This document shows, in pieces, positions 16,542-23,893 of a DNA stretch of 64,000 nt. How positions within the stretch are numbered: position 1 is the first letter of the stretch; each line of letters starts with the position of its first letter. The position numbers were made by a program, and so were the translations under genes. A model generated the notes under the pieces. The model was not told the origin of the DNA and did no database searches. It saw only the letters and a list, made by a program, of their open reading frames with translations. Source of the stretch: Bacillota bacterium (lineage in GTDB: Bacteria; Bacillota_I; Bacilli_A; Erysipelotrichales; Erysipelotrichaceae); contig JAHFCO010000001.1 of the NCBI GenBank assembly GCA_023249475.1, positions 122,727-186,726 on the forward strand, in the 5' to 3' direction.

Positions 16542-17396
16542 TCAAGCTTTCAGAACCGGTTGGACGGCGAAGGTTTTCAACCCGGCATGCGTAACCACGG
16601 CGGCCGGTAGCTCGATGTACTCGACTTCGATCCCGGGGAATACGGAAACCAGGTGGTTGGCGAACTTCTGCGCTTCGGCCAATCCGTCCGCATGCGGGAT
16701 GTAGACTTTGTGCGTATCGGCATGGCAACCAAGTTCTTTCATTTTATCGGTGATCCCGGAGAAAAGCTTCCCGTCGGTACGCGCCGTTTCGAATTTCCCG
16801 ATCGCGATGCCGCGGTTTTCCAGAATCAAGGATACTTTCAGTTTCAACAACGAAGACAAAGTCGCGGCGGCGGATGAAATCCGTCCGCTTCTCTTCAGTT
16901 GGTCGAGGTTGTCCGGTATGACGAAGGACACGGTATCGTTGAACACCTTGTCAGCGAAGGTCAGGATTTCCTGCTTCGTTTTCCCTTCGGAAACCATCTC
17001 GGCGGCTTTGAGTGCGACATAGCGTTGCGGGCCGACCAAGGTTCCGGTATCGACGATCGTGACGTTGGACATTTCATTGTGGAGTGCGGAAAGAACGAAT
17101 GCCTGATACGTGCCGGATAGATGACGCGAGAGCGGGAAAACCAGGATGTCGTCGTAGTCGGCCGCTTTCAGTTCGGACATGATCTCCTGCAGCATCCCCA
17201 GGTTCGGTTGCGAGGTTTTGATGTCCGCTTTCTCCCTTAGGAACTGATACAGTTGCGCCGGTTCAAGCTCGATGTAATCCTTATACTCTTTCCCGTTGAC
17301 CGTGATGGAAAGCGGGGCAAGAACGATGTTGTGTTCTTTCGCGATGCTCGGGCTCATGCTGACGGCGGAGTCGGTCACGATGCATATTTTACTCAT
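16542..17396 (-). CDS. DegV-family fatty-acid-binding protein (FakB-like)
   Basis: 284 residues, a paralogue of the neighbouring DegV protein. It has VTDSAVSM at the N-terminus, TSQPNLG (about 62), FPLSRHLSGTYQA (about 87) and LKRSGRIS (about 168), the usual lipid-cradle positions. It is expected to bind a fatty acid in the cytosol and deliver it to a FakA kinase. The start at 17396 follows GGAGGTAATC. It has its own promoter (TTGACT-16-TACAAT) and terminator, so it is regulated separately from its paralogue. Confidence 0.9.
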   Translation of the reverse strand: MSKICIVTDSAVSMSPSIAKEHNIVLAPLSITVNGKEYKDYIELEPAQLYQFLREKADIKTSQPNLGMLQEIMSELKAADYDDILVFPLSRHLSGTYQAFVLSALHNEMSNVTIVDTGTLVGPQRYVALKAAEMVSEGKTKQEILTFADKVFNDTVSFVIPDNLDQLKRSGRISSAAATLSSLLKLKVSLILENRGIAIGKFETARTDGKLFSGITDKMKELGCHADTHKVYIPHADGLAEAQKFANHLVSVFPGIEVEYIELPAAVVTHAGLKTFAVQPVLKA

Positions 17397-17426
17397 TTGA
17401 TTACCTCCAAAGGTTCTGATAGGGAT

Positions 17427-17454
17427 ATTGTACCAATTCATCTTTGAAAGTCAA
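17427..17454 (-). promoter_or_regulatory. Sigma-A promoter of the second DegV gene
   Basis: TTGACT (17449-17454), 16-bp spacer, TACAAT (17427-17432) on the minus strand. Confidence 0.65.
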
Positions 17455-17539
17455 ACTAATTAATCAATCGCGCTCGTTGAAACCCGTGTTTGTGTTTTAT
17501 TGATTGACCGTATACAATAATGTTGACGGAGGTGACGTT

Positions 17540-17947
17540 ATGCTTCAAAACGAAGAGTGGCTGCGGAAGTACGACCGTTGGGCGATTTTAGGGATTAACG
17601 AGAACCCGGAAGGGTATGCGAATCTGATCTATGCTCGTTTGGAGAAAATCGGAAAGACGGTCGCGGGGGTGAATCCGTTCTACGCCGAGCTTGAAGGAAA
17701 GCATGTCTATCCTTCATTGCATAAACTTCCCTTTAAGCCGGACGTGGTGGTTTCGGTCGTTCGTCCCGATGTCGGTTTATTCTACCTGGACGAAATGAAG
17801 AAGTTTACGATCGATAAACTGTGGTTGCAACCCGGGTCGATCGACGACACCCTGTTGAAGAAATCGGAAGAATACGGGGTCGAAACCCTCCAGGCGTGTG
17901 TCTTGATGGGGTTGGACTTCATCGAGCGAAAAGACAATCGAAAATAA
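17540..17947 (+). CDS. CoA-binding domain protein (YccU-like)
   Basis: 135 residues forming a single Rossmann-type CoA-binding domain: RWAILGINENPEGYAN near the N-terminus replaces the usual nucleotide loop, followed by VNPFY, YPSLHKLP and LWLQPGS, all typical of the YccU/YneT family. The biochemical role of the family is not settled; it probably binds CoA or a related nucleotide. The ATG at 17540 follows GGAGGTGACG. A TACAAT -10 (17513-17518) with a weak TTGTGT -35 lies upstream. Confidence 0.85.
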   Translation: MLQNEEWLRKYDRWAILGINENPEGYANLIYARLEKIGKTVAGVNPFYAELEGKHVYPSLHKLPFKPDVVVSVVRPDVGLFYLDEMKKFTIDKLWLQPGSIDDTLLKKSEEYGVETLQACVLMGLDFIERKDNRK

Positions 17948-17974
17948 AGAATCCGACGCAGCGTCGGATTCTTT
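17946..17974. terminator. Bidirectional intrinsic terminator
   Basis: AAAGAATCCGACGC / GCGTCGGATTCTTT, a 14-bp near-perfect palindrome between convergent genes, followed by T runs on both strands. Confidence 0.88.
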
Positions 17975-18382
17975 TTACTCTTCATTGATGCTGAACTGCC
18001 AAACGATCCCGAATTTGTCGACCACCGAACCATAGTACTTGCTCCACATCGTTTTCTGCAGAGGCATTCCGACTTTCCCGTCCATCGCCAAACGCGGGAA
18101 CCATTTGTCGATGTTTTCCTGGCTTGTGATGATGTTGAGGCTGATGGTGGCTCCGCTCTTGGAGGCGATCCCAGGGAAGTGGTCACAGAACATGACGCGG
18201 GTTTGGTCGATGTCCAGGAAACTGAACATCGCTTTGTTCTCAAAGCCCTCAGGGACGGAAAACCCTGGATTCCCGGCTTGACCGAAGGTCAGGATATGAT
18301 GGTGCGGAATGCCGAAAACAGAGGCATAATAGGGAACGGCTTCCGCCGTTCTTCCATCTAGATTAATGTATGGATATATCAT
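17975..18382 (-). CDS. VOC-superfamily protein (PhnB-like)
   Basis: 135 residues of the PhnB/'3-demethylubiquinone-9 methyltransferase-like' group in the glyoxalase/VOC fold: YINLDGRTAEAVPYYASVFG at the start, MFCDHFPG in the middle, and the closing WSKYYGSVVDKFGIVWQFS. Members are often annotated by homology only, and no reaction can be assigned here. The start at 18382 follows AAAAGGAGG. It has its own promoter (TTTACT-17-TATAAT, 18402-18430). Confidence 0.85.
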   Translation of the reverse strand: MIYPYINLDGRTAEAVPYYASVFGIPHHHILTFGQAGNPGFSVPEGFENKAMFSFLDIDQTRVMFCDHFPGIASKSGATISLNIITSQENIDKWFPRLAMDGKVGMPLQKTMWSKYYGSVVDKFGIVWQFSINEE

Positions 18383-18401
18383 GGGAGCCTCCTTTTGTGT
18401 A

Positions 18402-18430
18402 ATTATATCAATAATCGGTCGAAAAGTAAA
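18402..18430 (-). promoter_or_regulatory. Sigma-A promoter of the VOC gene
   Basis: TTTACT (18425-18430), 17-bp spacer, TATAAT (18402-18407) on the minus strand; it abuts the terminator of the gene upstream. Confidence 0.7.
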
Positions 18431-18432
18431 AA

Positions 18433-18447
18433 GAGGCCATCGGCCTC
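18433..18447 (-). terminator. Intrinsic terminator of the thioredoxin-like operon
   Basis: GAGGCC / GGCCTC stem with a 3-base loop, followed by TTTTTAC on the minus strand; directly after the stop at 18448. Confidence 0.7.
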
Positions 18448-19092
18448 CTAGAGAGCTTCGATTTGGGAAAGGAAGGCTTCGATCGGTTGGTTGCCGATAA
18501 GTTCCAGGGTATCGTTGATAACGATCTTGGGGACGCCGGAAACATTGAACTTCGTGGAGAGGTCGTAGAAGGTTTGCGCTTCGATCATTTCCCCTTCGAT
18601 GTTCTTGTTCAGCATCGCCAACTTGTGCGCTTTTTCGACGGCACCCGGGCAATGTGGGCAGCTCAGGGTCACGAAGACTTTGATGTTGACGGGCTTGTCG
18701 ATCTTGGCGATACGCGCCGCGATCTCGGGGGAGACGTCGCTGGCGTTGCCGCTGAGTTCCATCAACGCGGAGATGAAGGAATTGATTTCATGTCCGCCCG
18801 GGAAACCGTTGAACTTGACGCCGCGATACTTTCCTTCTTTATCGAGGACGACGAAGCTCGGGGTCAGTTCCACATTGTATTTCGAGGCCTCATCGGCATC
18901 CTTGTGGATGTCTTTCTCCACAAACGAGATGTGCGGGTTCAATTCCGCGACTTCGCTGAGAAGTTGCTTGGTTTCTGCACAGGAATAACATTCGCCTTCC
19001 TGCGTAAACAAAACGAGGGTGATGTCTTCCTTCATTGCGCCGAAGACTTGTCTGAGTTGCTTCTCGACTTCTTTGTTGATCATTTTTTCCAT
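18448..19092 (-). CDS. Double-thioredoxin-fold protein (PDO / AhpF N-terminal-like)
   Basis: 214 residues with two tandem thioredoxin-like folds: the first has Cys35-Tyr-Ser-Cys38 and the cis-Pro region ELTPSFVV, the second Cys145-Pro-His-Cys148 with VSGVPKIV. This is the architecture of protein disulfide oxidoreductases and of the AhpF N-terminal domain. It lies 12 bp downstream of a thioredoxin-reductase-like gene, so the pair probably forms a two-protein electron relay (NAD(P)H to flavin to CxxC to target disulfide). Both CxxC pairs are intact. Confidence 0.88.
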   Translation of the reverse strand: MEKMINKEVEKQLRQVFGAMKEDITLVLFTQEGECYSCAETKQLLSEVAELNPHISFVEKDIHKDADEASKYNVELTPSFVVLDKEGKYRGVKFNGFPGGHEINSFISALMELSGNASDVSPEIAARIAKIDKPVNIKVFVTLSCPHCPGAVEKAHKLAMLNKNIEGEMIEAQTFYDLSTKFNVSGVPKIVINDTLELIGNQPIEAFLSQIEAL

Positions 19093-19104
19093 GTTGATTT
19101 CCTC

Positions 19105-20073
19105 CTAGATGGTGTTTAGGTATTCGTTGGCGGCAAGCGCCGCGATCGCGCCGCTCGCGGCAGCGATGATGATTTGTTTGTAGGGTGTATTCGCCATATC
19201 CCCGGCCGCATACAAGCCTTCCAGGGATGTCCGCGCCTTATCGTCGACGATGACTTCACCCGAGGCGTTCAGTTCGACCAGGTCTTTCACAAGGGATGTG
19301 TTGGGGTCGTTGCCGATTTCGATAAAGAGCCCGTCGCCGTGGATGATGCGCTCTTCCTTGGTCTTTTTATCGAGCACTTTAACTCCGGTTAAGCGCGTAT
19401 CCCCGACGGCTTCAAGAATTTGCGTTTGAAGATGGACGGTGATGTTTTGCATTTCATAAAGTTTATCCACGAGAATCTTGTCGGCCCTGAATTCGCTGCG
19501 ATGGATGACGGTGACCGTCTTGGCGACTTTCGCCACGTCGATCGCGGCTTCGACCGCGGAGTTCCCTCCTCCGGCCAACAATACGTCTTTTCCTTTATAG
19601 AGCGGGGCGTCGCAGATCGCGCAATACGCGATCCCGTTACTGGCGAAGGTGTCTTCCCCGGGGATGTTCAGTTTCCGGTTGGTCGTCCCTAGATTCAGGA
19701 TGACCGTCTTTCCTCGGAAAATCCGTCCGTCGGCAAGCGTGACGTGGAAGATCCCTTCGTTTTTTTCGAGTTTCCTGATTTCCGCGTCTTCCAGGATCGG
19801 CACCTTGAGGCTCTCCACATGACTGCGGAAGGATTCCGTCAATTCTTCACCGGATGATCCGTCTTTTCCGAGGTAGTTCTCGACCGAGGACGTATTGAGT
19901 AATTGACCCCCGACGCGTTTCGCCAAGATGGCGACTTCCCTGCCTTTGCGGGAAGCATAAAGGGCGGCGTTGAGTCCGGAAGGTCCGCCGCCGACGATCA
20001 GAATCTCATAGAGCTTGGATCCGTCGACGCTCTCCCGTTCGGTAAAAGTCGGTTGAATGCTGAAGTTGAACAT
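19105..20073 (-). CDS. Thioredoxin reductase-like flavoprotein
   Basis: 322 residues: FAD-binding GGGPSGLNA (about 28-36), redox-active Cys151-Ala-Ile-Cys154, NAD(P)-binding GGGNSAVEA (about 168), and closing GDMANTPYKQ near residue 293. The first 20 residues are an extra extension before the Rossmann strand. Next to the double-thioredoxin protein it probably reduces, it resembles a split AhpF; no AhpC gene is in the window. It would support disulfide reduction and peroxide defence. Strong promoter TTGAAA-17-TATAAT. Confidence 0.92.
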   Translation of the reverse strand: MFNFSIQPTFTERESVDGSKLYEILIVGGGPSGLNAALYASRKGREVAILAKRVGGQLLNTSSVENYLGKDGSSGEELTESFRSHVESLKVPILEDAEIRKLEKNEGIFHVTLADGRIFRGKTVILNLGTTNRKLNIPGEDTFASNGIAYCAICDAPLYKGKDVLLAGGGNSAVEAAIDVAKVAKTVTVIHRSEFRADKILVDKLYEMQNITVHLQTQILEAVGDTRLTGVKVLDKKTKEERIIHGDGLFIEIGNDPNTSLVKDLVELNASGEVIVDDKARTSLEGLYAAGDMANTPYKQIIIAAASGAIAALAANEYLNTI

Positions 20074-20096
20074 GGGTTTCCCTCCTTATGTGACTC

Positions 20097-20125
20097 ATTA
20101 TAAGGGGACACATCTTGAATTTCAA
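20097..20125 (-). promoter_or_regulatory. Sigma-A promoter of the reductase/PDO operon
   Basis: TTGAAA (20120-20125), 17-bp spacer, TATAAT (20097-20102) on the minus strand; the -35 overlaps the end of the RAYT gene. Confidence 0.85.
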
Positions 20126-20805
20126 TCCGCATGCTCATGTTCTTTGAGGACTTTCGAGACCGTCGATTCCGTTACGTTGAAGAGTCTTCCCAGTTGTTTC
20201 AGGGAAAGATCCGTCTTTTTCCTGAACTCGGCGATGCATTGGTTGCGTAGCGTTTTGTCTTGCTTGATCTTCTCTTTGTCGCATCCGGCCTGACAAACCC
20301 ACTCGTCGAGAAGTTTCATCGCTTCCTCGTCGCTGATCGGTTCCAGACGCTTTTGGATCGCGAACCGGTCCTGCGTGAATTTGAGGGCGAAGTCCGGGTG
20401 GAGGATCGCGTCTTCGCAATACAGGCAATAACTATTGAAGGGGTTGTCGGATTGGATGTTGATGGCTTCGATTTCGCGCTGCACATCGTCGACGTTCCGT
20501 AGCGGAACGCTCTTGAAGCGGCGAGGGAAGAGTTTCCCTTCGGCTTTGCGATGGTTCGTATAGGCGACCGAAATCGACTGAAGGATCGTCGAGACGCTTT
20601 TCCCGTGGGTATCGATCAAAAGCCGGAAGCGATGGTCATCCAAGAGGCAATAGGCGAAGAGTTCGAATCCGAATTGATCCTTGGCTTGACGCAGGATGGA
20701 TAGAAACACATCCCTGTCGTTCGCATCGCGGAAAAGGACCGGACCGGACGTCTGGGTGATGGAAATGAAATTGTCGTCTTGGAGTCTACGCGCTTTACGT
20801 GCCAA
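20122..20805 (-). CDS. RAYT-like (Y1 transposase/HUH) protein with degenerate HUH motif and C-terminal HTH
   Basis: 227 residues related to REP-associated tyrosine transposases: the N-terminus LARKARRLQDDNFISITQTS, FLSILRQAKDQFGFELFAYCLLDDH and the later FPRRFKS follow the family pattern, and Tyr82 is at the nucleophile position. The HUH metal motif, usually NHVHL, reads DHRFRL: the first His (58) remains and the second is Phe60. The C-terminus (about 185-222) is a helix-turn-helix (LSLKQLGRLFNVTESTVSKVL). A TTG start is chosen because GAGGTGG precedes it and the product then begins like other RAYTs. Probably a domesticated or inactive transposase. No REP-type repeats seen nearby. Confidence 0.75.
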   Translation of the reverse strand: MARKARRLQDDNFISITQTSGPVLFRDANDRDVFLSILRQAKDQFGFELFAYCLLDDHRFRLLIDTHGKSVSTILQSISVAYTNHRKAEGKLFPRRFKSVPLRNVDDVQREIEAINIQSDNPFNSYCLYCEDAILHPDFALKFTQDRFAIQKRLEPISDEEAMKLLDEWVCQAGCDKEKIKQDKTLRNQCIAEFRKKTDLSLKQLGRLFNVTESTVSKVLKEHEHAD

Positions 20806-20823
20806 CGGAACCACCTCGCATTC

Positions 20824-20852
20824 AAAGTAACATATGCCGATCCAGAATTCAA
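20824..20852 (-). promoter_or_regulatory. Promoter of the RAYT-like gene
   Basis: TTGAAT (20847-20852), 17-bp spacer, TACTTT (20824-20829) on the minus strand. Confidence 0.45.
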
Positions 20853-20885
20853 GTAATGTCCCCGACATCCTTTGAACACCAAACC

Positions 20886-20915
20886 TTCCACAAGCCGCAA
20901 GAAAAATGATACAAT
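20886..20915 (+). promoter_or_regulatory. Extended -10 promoter of the cyclase-photolyase operon
   Basis: TTCCAC (20886-20891), 18-bp spacer, TGA-TACAAT (-10 at 20910-20915). Confidence 0.5.
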
Positions 20916-20972
20916 AGGAAAAACCTCATCTCGATGCCGGCTTCGGGGGGGCATCGAACACAGGAGACCCTC

Positions 20973-22511
20973 ATGATCCAAAAATTCCTTCGGATAATGC
21001 AGACCGGTAGCCATAAAAATCTGACCGGTTCCCAACAACGCGCGATTTTCATGACCAACATCTCGGCTACCGGCGCCATCGCCAGTTATGCGGGATTCGC
21101 CCTTCTTTATTTCCTCTTGGATCAAGAAACCTTGTTTCCGGTCATTCTCGTGAACATCGTCGCGATTTTCTTCCTTTTCCCGGTGCTCTATTTCAATTCG
21201 AAACGTCTTTATTCCTTGGCCACCGTTTGGATGATCCTCTGGGTTTCCCTCCCTGTCTTCACCAATCTGCGGCTCTATCTGGGATACCGCGGGGGTTCGC
21301 ATATTTTCTTCATCCTTTTCTCCCTTCTCCCCATCCTTACGATCCAGGAATACCGTAAACGCCTGACAAGCCTGCTTTCGGGGATGAACCTGTTGTTTTT
21401 CTTCCTCACGTATCGCTACCAACCCACCCCTGAATTACTCTCCGTATTCTCCCCCTGGATGATCCGCTCGATCGAACTCTTCACGATGGGGTTCGTGTTG
21501 GTCACCATCGTGTTGGTTTTCTTCATCAACCAACGCATCATCGACCGATATGAGACCGAACTGACCGAGAAAAGAATGAGTCTGGAGTCCGCCTTGGTCG
21601 AGGTCAAGAATTTCGCGACCCTCGACGCTTTGACCGGAATCCTCAACCGGGGTCATATGGAAAAAAGAATCCGAGAAGAACTGGCGCGCGGGAATCGCTA
21701 TGGATTCCCGATCTCGCTGATCCTCTTCGACATCGACCACTTCAAGCAAATCAACGACGTATTCGGACATGACATCGGAGATGTCGTCCTTAAGAAGATG
21801 GTCGATACCGTAGCCGGACGGATTCGCGAGACGGATGCCTTGGGCCGGTGGGGCGGGGAAGAATTCATGTTGCTTATGCCGTATACCGACGCGAAGAACG
21901 CGGATCTCGTGGCCCAGAAACTATGCCGTTCCTTGGGATGGGTCGACCATGGGGAATACGGGAAAATCACCGCGAGTTTCGGTGTCGCCCAATGGATCAA
22001 CAACGAATCCTTCGCCGAACTCTACAAACGTTTGGATAACGCGTTGTACGCCGCGAAAAGCGCAGGTCGCAACCGGGTCGTAACGGATAATTTAAAACCC
22101 TCCACCAAGCATATCCTGACTCGCCAACCATGGCGGGAAGAATGGAATTCGGGGCATGATGAAATCGATCGTCAACACCGCAACCTCATCAACTTGGTCG
22201 GTTCTCGATTGGATGATGAAGATCCGCTTCCGCAAGCGGAATGGCAGGTGTTTCTTGATCAACTCATGCACGACCTCGTCAGCCACTTCCGATACGAAGA
22301 GAGACTGCTGATGGAATACGGATTCGCCGACATCCGCTCCCACCATCTCGCCCATGAGAAACTGATCGGTTGGATGGCGAACTTGACGAACCAGTTCTTG
22401 AACGAACCGACCGAAAACAAGCCGCGTTTCCTTTATATTTTGGAAGAAGCCGTACTCAACCATATGTTGGAAGAAGATGTCAAATATTTCCCGCTGGTAC
22501 GACAGGAGTGA
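20973..22511 (+). CDS. Membrane diguanylate cyclase with C-terminal hemerythrin domain
   Basis: 512 residues in three parts: about six transmembrane helices (about 27-190); a GGDEF domain (about 205-370) with intact GGEEF active loop and DIDHFKQIND, so cyclic-di-GMP synthesis is expected; and a bacteriohemerythrin domain (about 385-512) with HDEID, HRNL, HFRYEE, HHLAHE and HMLEED giving the His/Glu/Asp ligands of a di-iron site. Known hemerythrin-GGDEF fusions respond to oxygen or redox state. The start at 20973 follows ACAGGAG. The stop is 4 bases before the photolyase start, so the two are co-transcribed. Confidence 0.93.
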   Translation: MIQKFLRIMQTGSHKNLTGSQQRAIFMTNISATGAIASYAGFALLYFLLDQETLFPVILVNIVAIFFLFPVLYFNSKRLYSLATVWMILWVSLPVFTNLRLYLGYRGGSHIFFILFSLLPILTIQEYRKRLTSLLSGMNLLFFFLTYRYQPTPELLSVFSPWMIRSIELFTMGFVLVTIVLVFFINQRIIDRYETELTEKRMSLESALVEVKNFATLDALTGILNRGHMEKRIREELARGNRYGFPISLILFDIDHFKQINDVFGHDIGDVVLKKMVDTVAGRIRETDALGRWGGEEFMLLMPYTDAKNADLVAQKLCRSLGWVDHGEYGKITASFGVAQWINNESFAELYKRLDNALYAAKSAGRNRVVTDNLKPSTKHILTRQPWREEWNSGHDEIDRQHRNLINLVGSRLDDEDPLPQAEWQVFLDQLMHDLVSHFRYEERLLMEYGFADIRSHHLAHEKLIGWMANLTNQFLNEPTENKPRFLYILEEAVLNHMLEEDVKYFPLVRQE

Positions 22512-22515
22512 ACCT

Positions 22516-23817
22516 ATGTCAGAAAAAACCGTCGTCTATTGGGTGAGCCGTGCATTGCGTACGGTTGAAAACCCGGCTCTGATCCATTCCCAACAACTTG
22601 CCCTTGAACACGGTCATCGCTTGATCGTGGTTTTCAACTTGTATCCGGATTTCCCGTATGCGAACCTGAGAAACATGGATTTTCTACTTCAGGGCTTGGT
22701 CGAGATGTCACGGAAGTTGAAGAATTCAAACATCCCTTTACTCGTGATGGAGGGGGATGCGGAGAAGAACTTCCAGGAATTGATGGCGACGCGTGAAATC
22801 CATACGATCGTCACCGAACATCAGGTTCTCAAACCGGTGTTGAACGCGCAAGACCGGGTTCGTGCACGATGCGCCGAAAACGGGGTTTCATTCCGCACGA
22901 TCAACACGGCGTGCGTCGTTCCGGTCGAGATCGCAAGCCCGAAACTGGAGTATGCGGCGAAGACCTTCCGACCGAAAATCATGGGGATGTATCGTGATTA
23001 CTTGCAGCCGATTCCAGCACTGATGCCCCACCCTCAAGAAATCAAGGAAGAAGTGTTTAGCGAAACGCACTATCGATCCTTACTGACGAAATACCCGCAT
23101 TGGCATACGATCACGAGAAGCGCGATGATCCCGGGGGAAGACGCGGCCTTACGTCGACTGGACACGTTCATCCGCGAGTCGCTGGCGAATTTCGACCGTC
23201 GCAACGAGGTCGACGCCAACGGTCAGTCGAAACTCTCCGCCTACCTTCATTTCGGAATGATCTCGCCCGTGAAGATGATCCGGGACGTCGAAGCCAGCGG
23301 TCATCCCAACGCCGAACTCTTCGTGGAAGAAGCGATGGTTCGCCGCGAGTTGGCGGAAAACTATTGCCACTACTGCAAGGACTACGATTCGTTGGATGGC
23401 GCCTGGGGATGGGCGAAAGCCACCCTTCAGCAACACCAAAACGATCCCCGGGATTACTTCTACACTTTCGAGGAATTCAGGGATGCGAAGACCCATGACA
23501 TACTCTGGAATTATTGCCAGAAACAGGTGGTCGAAACCGGATATCTCCATTCCTATCTCCGGATGTATTGGGCGAAGATGGTCTTATTGTGGAGTAAGGA
23601 TGCGCGTCAAGCCGTCGATACCCTGATCCGATTCAACGACACCTATTTCCTGGATGGACGCGACCCCAACGGCTATACCGGGATCCTGTGGAGCGTCGCC
23701 GCCGTACATGACCGCCCTTGGTTCGATAAACCCGTCCATGGCTTGATCCGGGCCATGGGGAGTGAAGGGACGCTGAGGAAAACGAAGCTCAAACTCGAAG
23801 AAGAGAAGATCGGTTGA
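22516..23817 (+). CDS. phr: Class II CPD photolyase
   Basis: 433 residues. The N-terminal antenna/Rossmann part (VVYWVSRALRTVENPALIHSQQLA) and the C-terminal FAD domain (LSAYLHFGMISP, VRRELAENYCHYCKDY, LHSYLRMYWAKMVLLW, DGRDPNGYTGILWSV) are hallmarks of class II photolyases, which repair cyclobutane pyrimidine dimers using blue/near-UV light. The enzyme appears complete. It is the second gene of an operon with the hemerythrin diguanylate cyclase, and the start follows ACAGGAGTG. Presence of a photolyase implies exposure to sunlight. Confidence 0.95.
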   Translation: MSEKTVVYWVSRALRTVENPALIHSQQLALEHGHRLIVVFNLYPDFPYANLRNMDFLLQGLVEMSRKLKNSNIPLLVMEGDAEKNFQELMATREIHTIVTEHQVLKPVLNAQDRVRARCAENGVSFRTINTACVVPVEIASPKLEYAAKTFRPKIMGMYRDYLQPIPALMPHPQEIKEEVFSETHYRSLLTKYPHWHTITRSAMIPGEDAALRRLDTFIRESLANFDRRNEVDANGQSKLSAYLHFGMISPVKMIRDVEASGHPNAELFVEEAMVRRELAENYCHYCKDYDSLDGAWGWAKATLQQHQNDPRDYFYTFEEFRDAKTHDILWNYCQKQVVETGYLHSYLRMYWAKMVLLWSKDARQAVDTLIRFNDTYFLDGRDPNGYTGILWSVAAVHDRPWFDKPVHGLIRAMGSEGTLRKTKLKLEEEKIG

Positions 23818-23840
23818 TTCATCGATTCTTCTCTTTTTTA
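23800..23840 (+). terminator. Intrinsic terminator of the cyclase-photolyase operon
   Basis: AAGAGAAGATCG pairs with CGATTCTTCTCTT (one bulge), then TTTTT; the left arm is inside the photolyase 3' end. Confidence 0.65.
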
Positions 23841-23869
23841 TTGCGTAATCCGGGAAAATACGCTACATT
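23841..23869 (+). promoter_or_regulatory. Promoter of the PAS-GGDEF-HD-GYP gene
   Basis: TTGCGT (23841-23846), 17-bp spacer, TACATT (23864-23869). Confidence 0.5.
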
Positions 23870-23893
23870 CAAAGGGTATTGGCGGAGGTTCCC

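Noticed and set aside
20868..20972. Possible REP-type hairpins around the RAYT-like gene
   Set aside because: I looked for matched short palindromes on both sides and found only promoter sequences.
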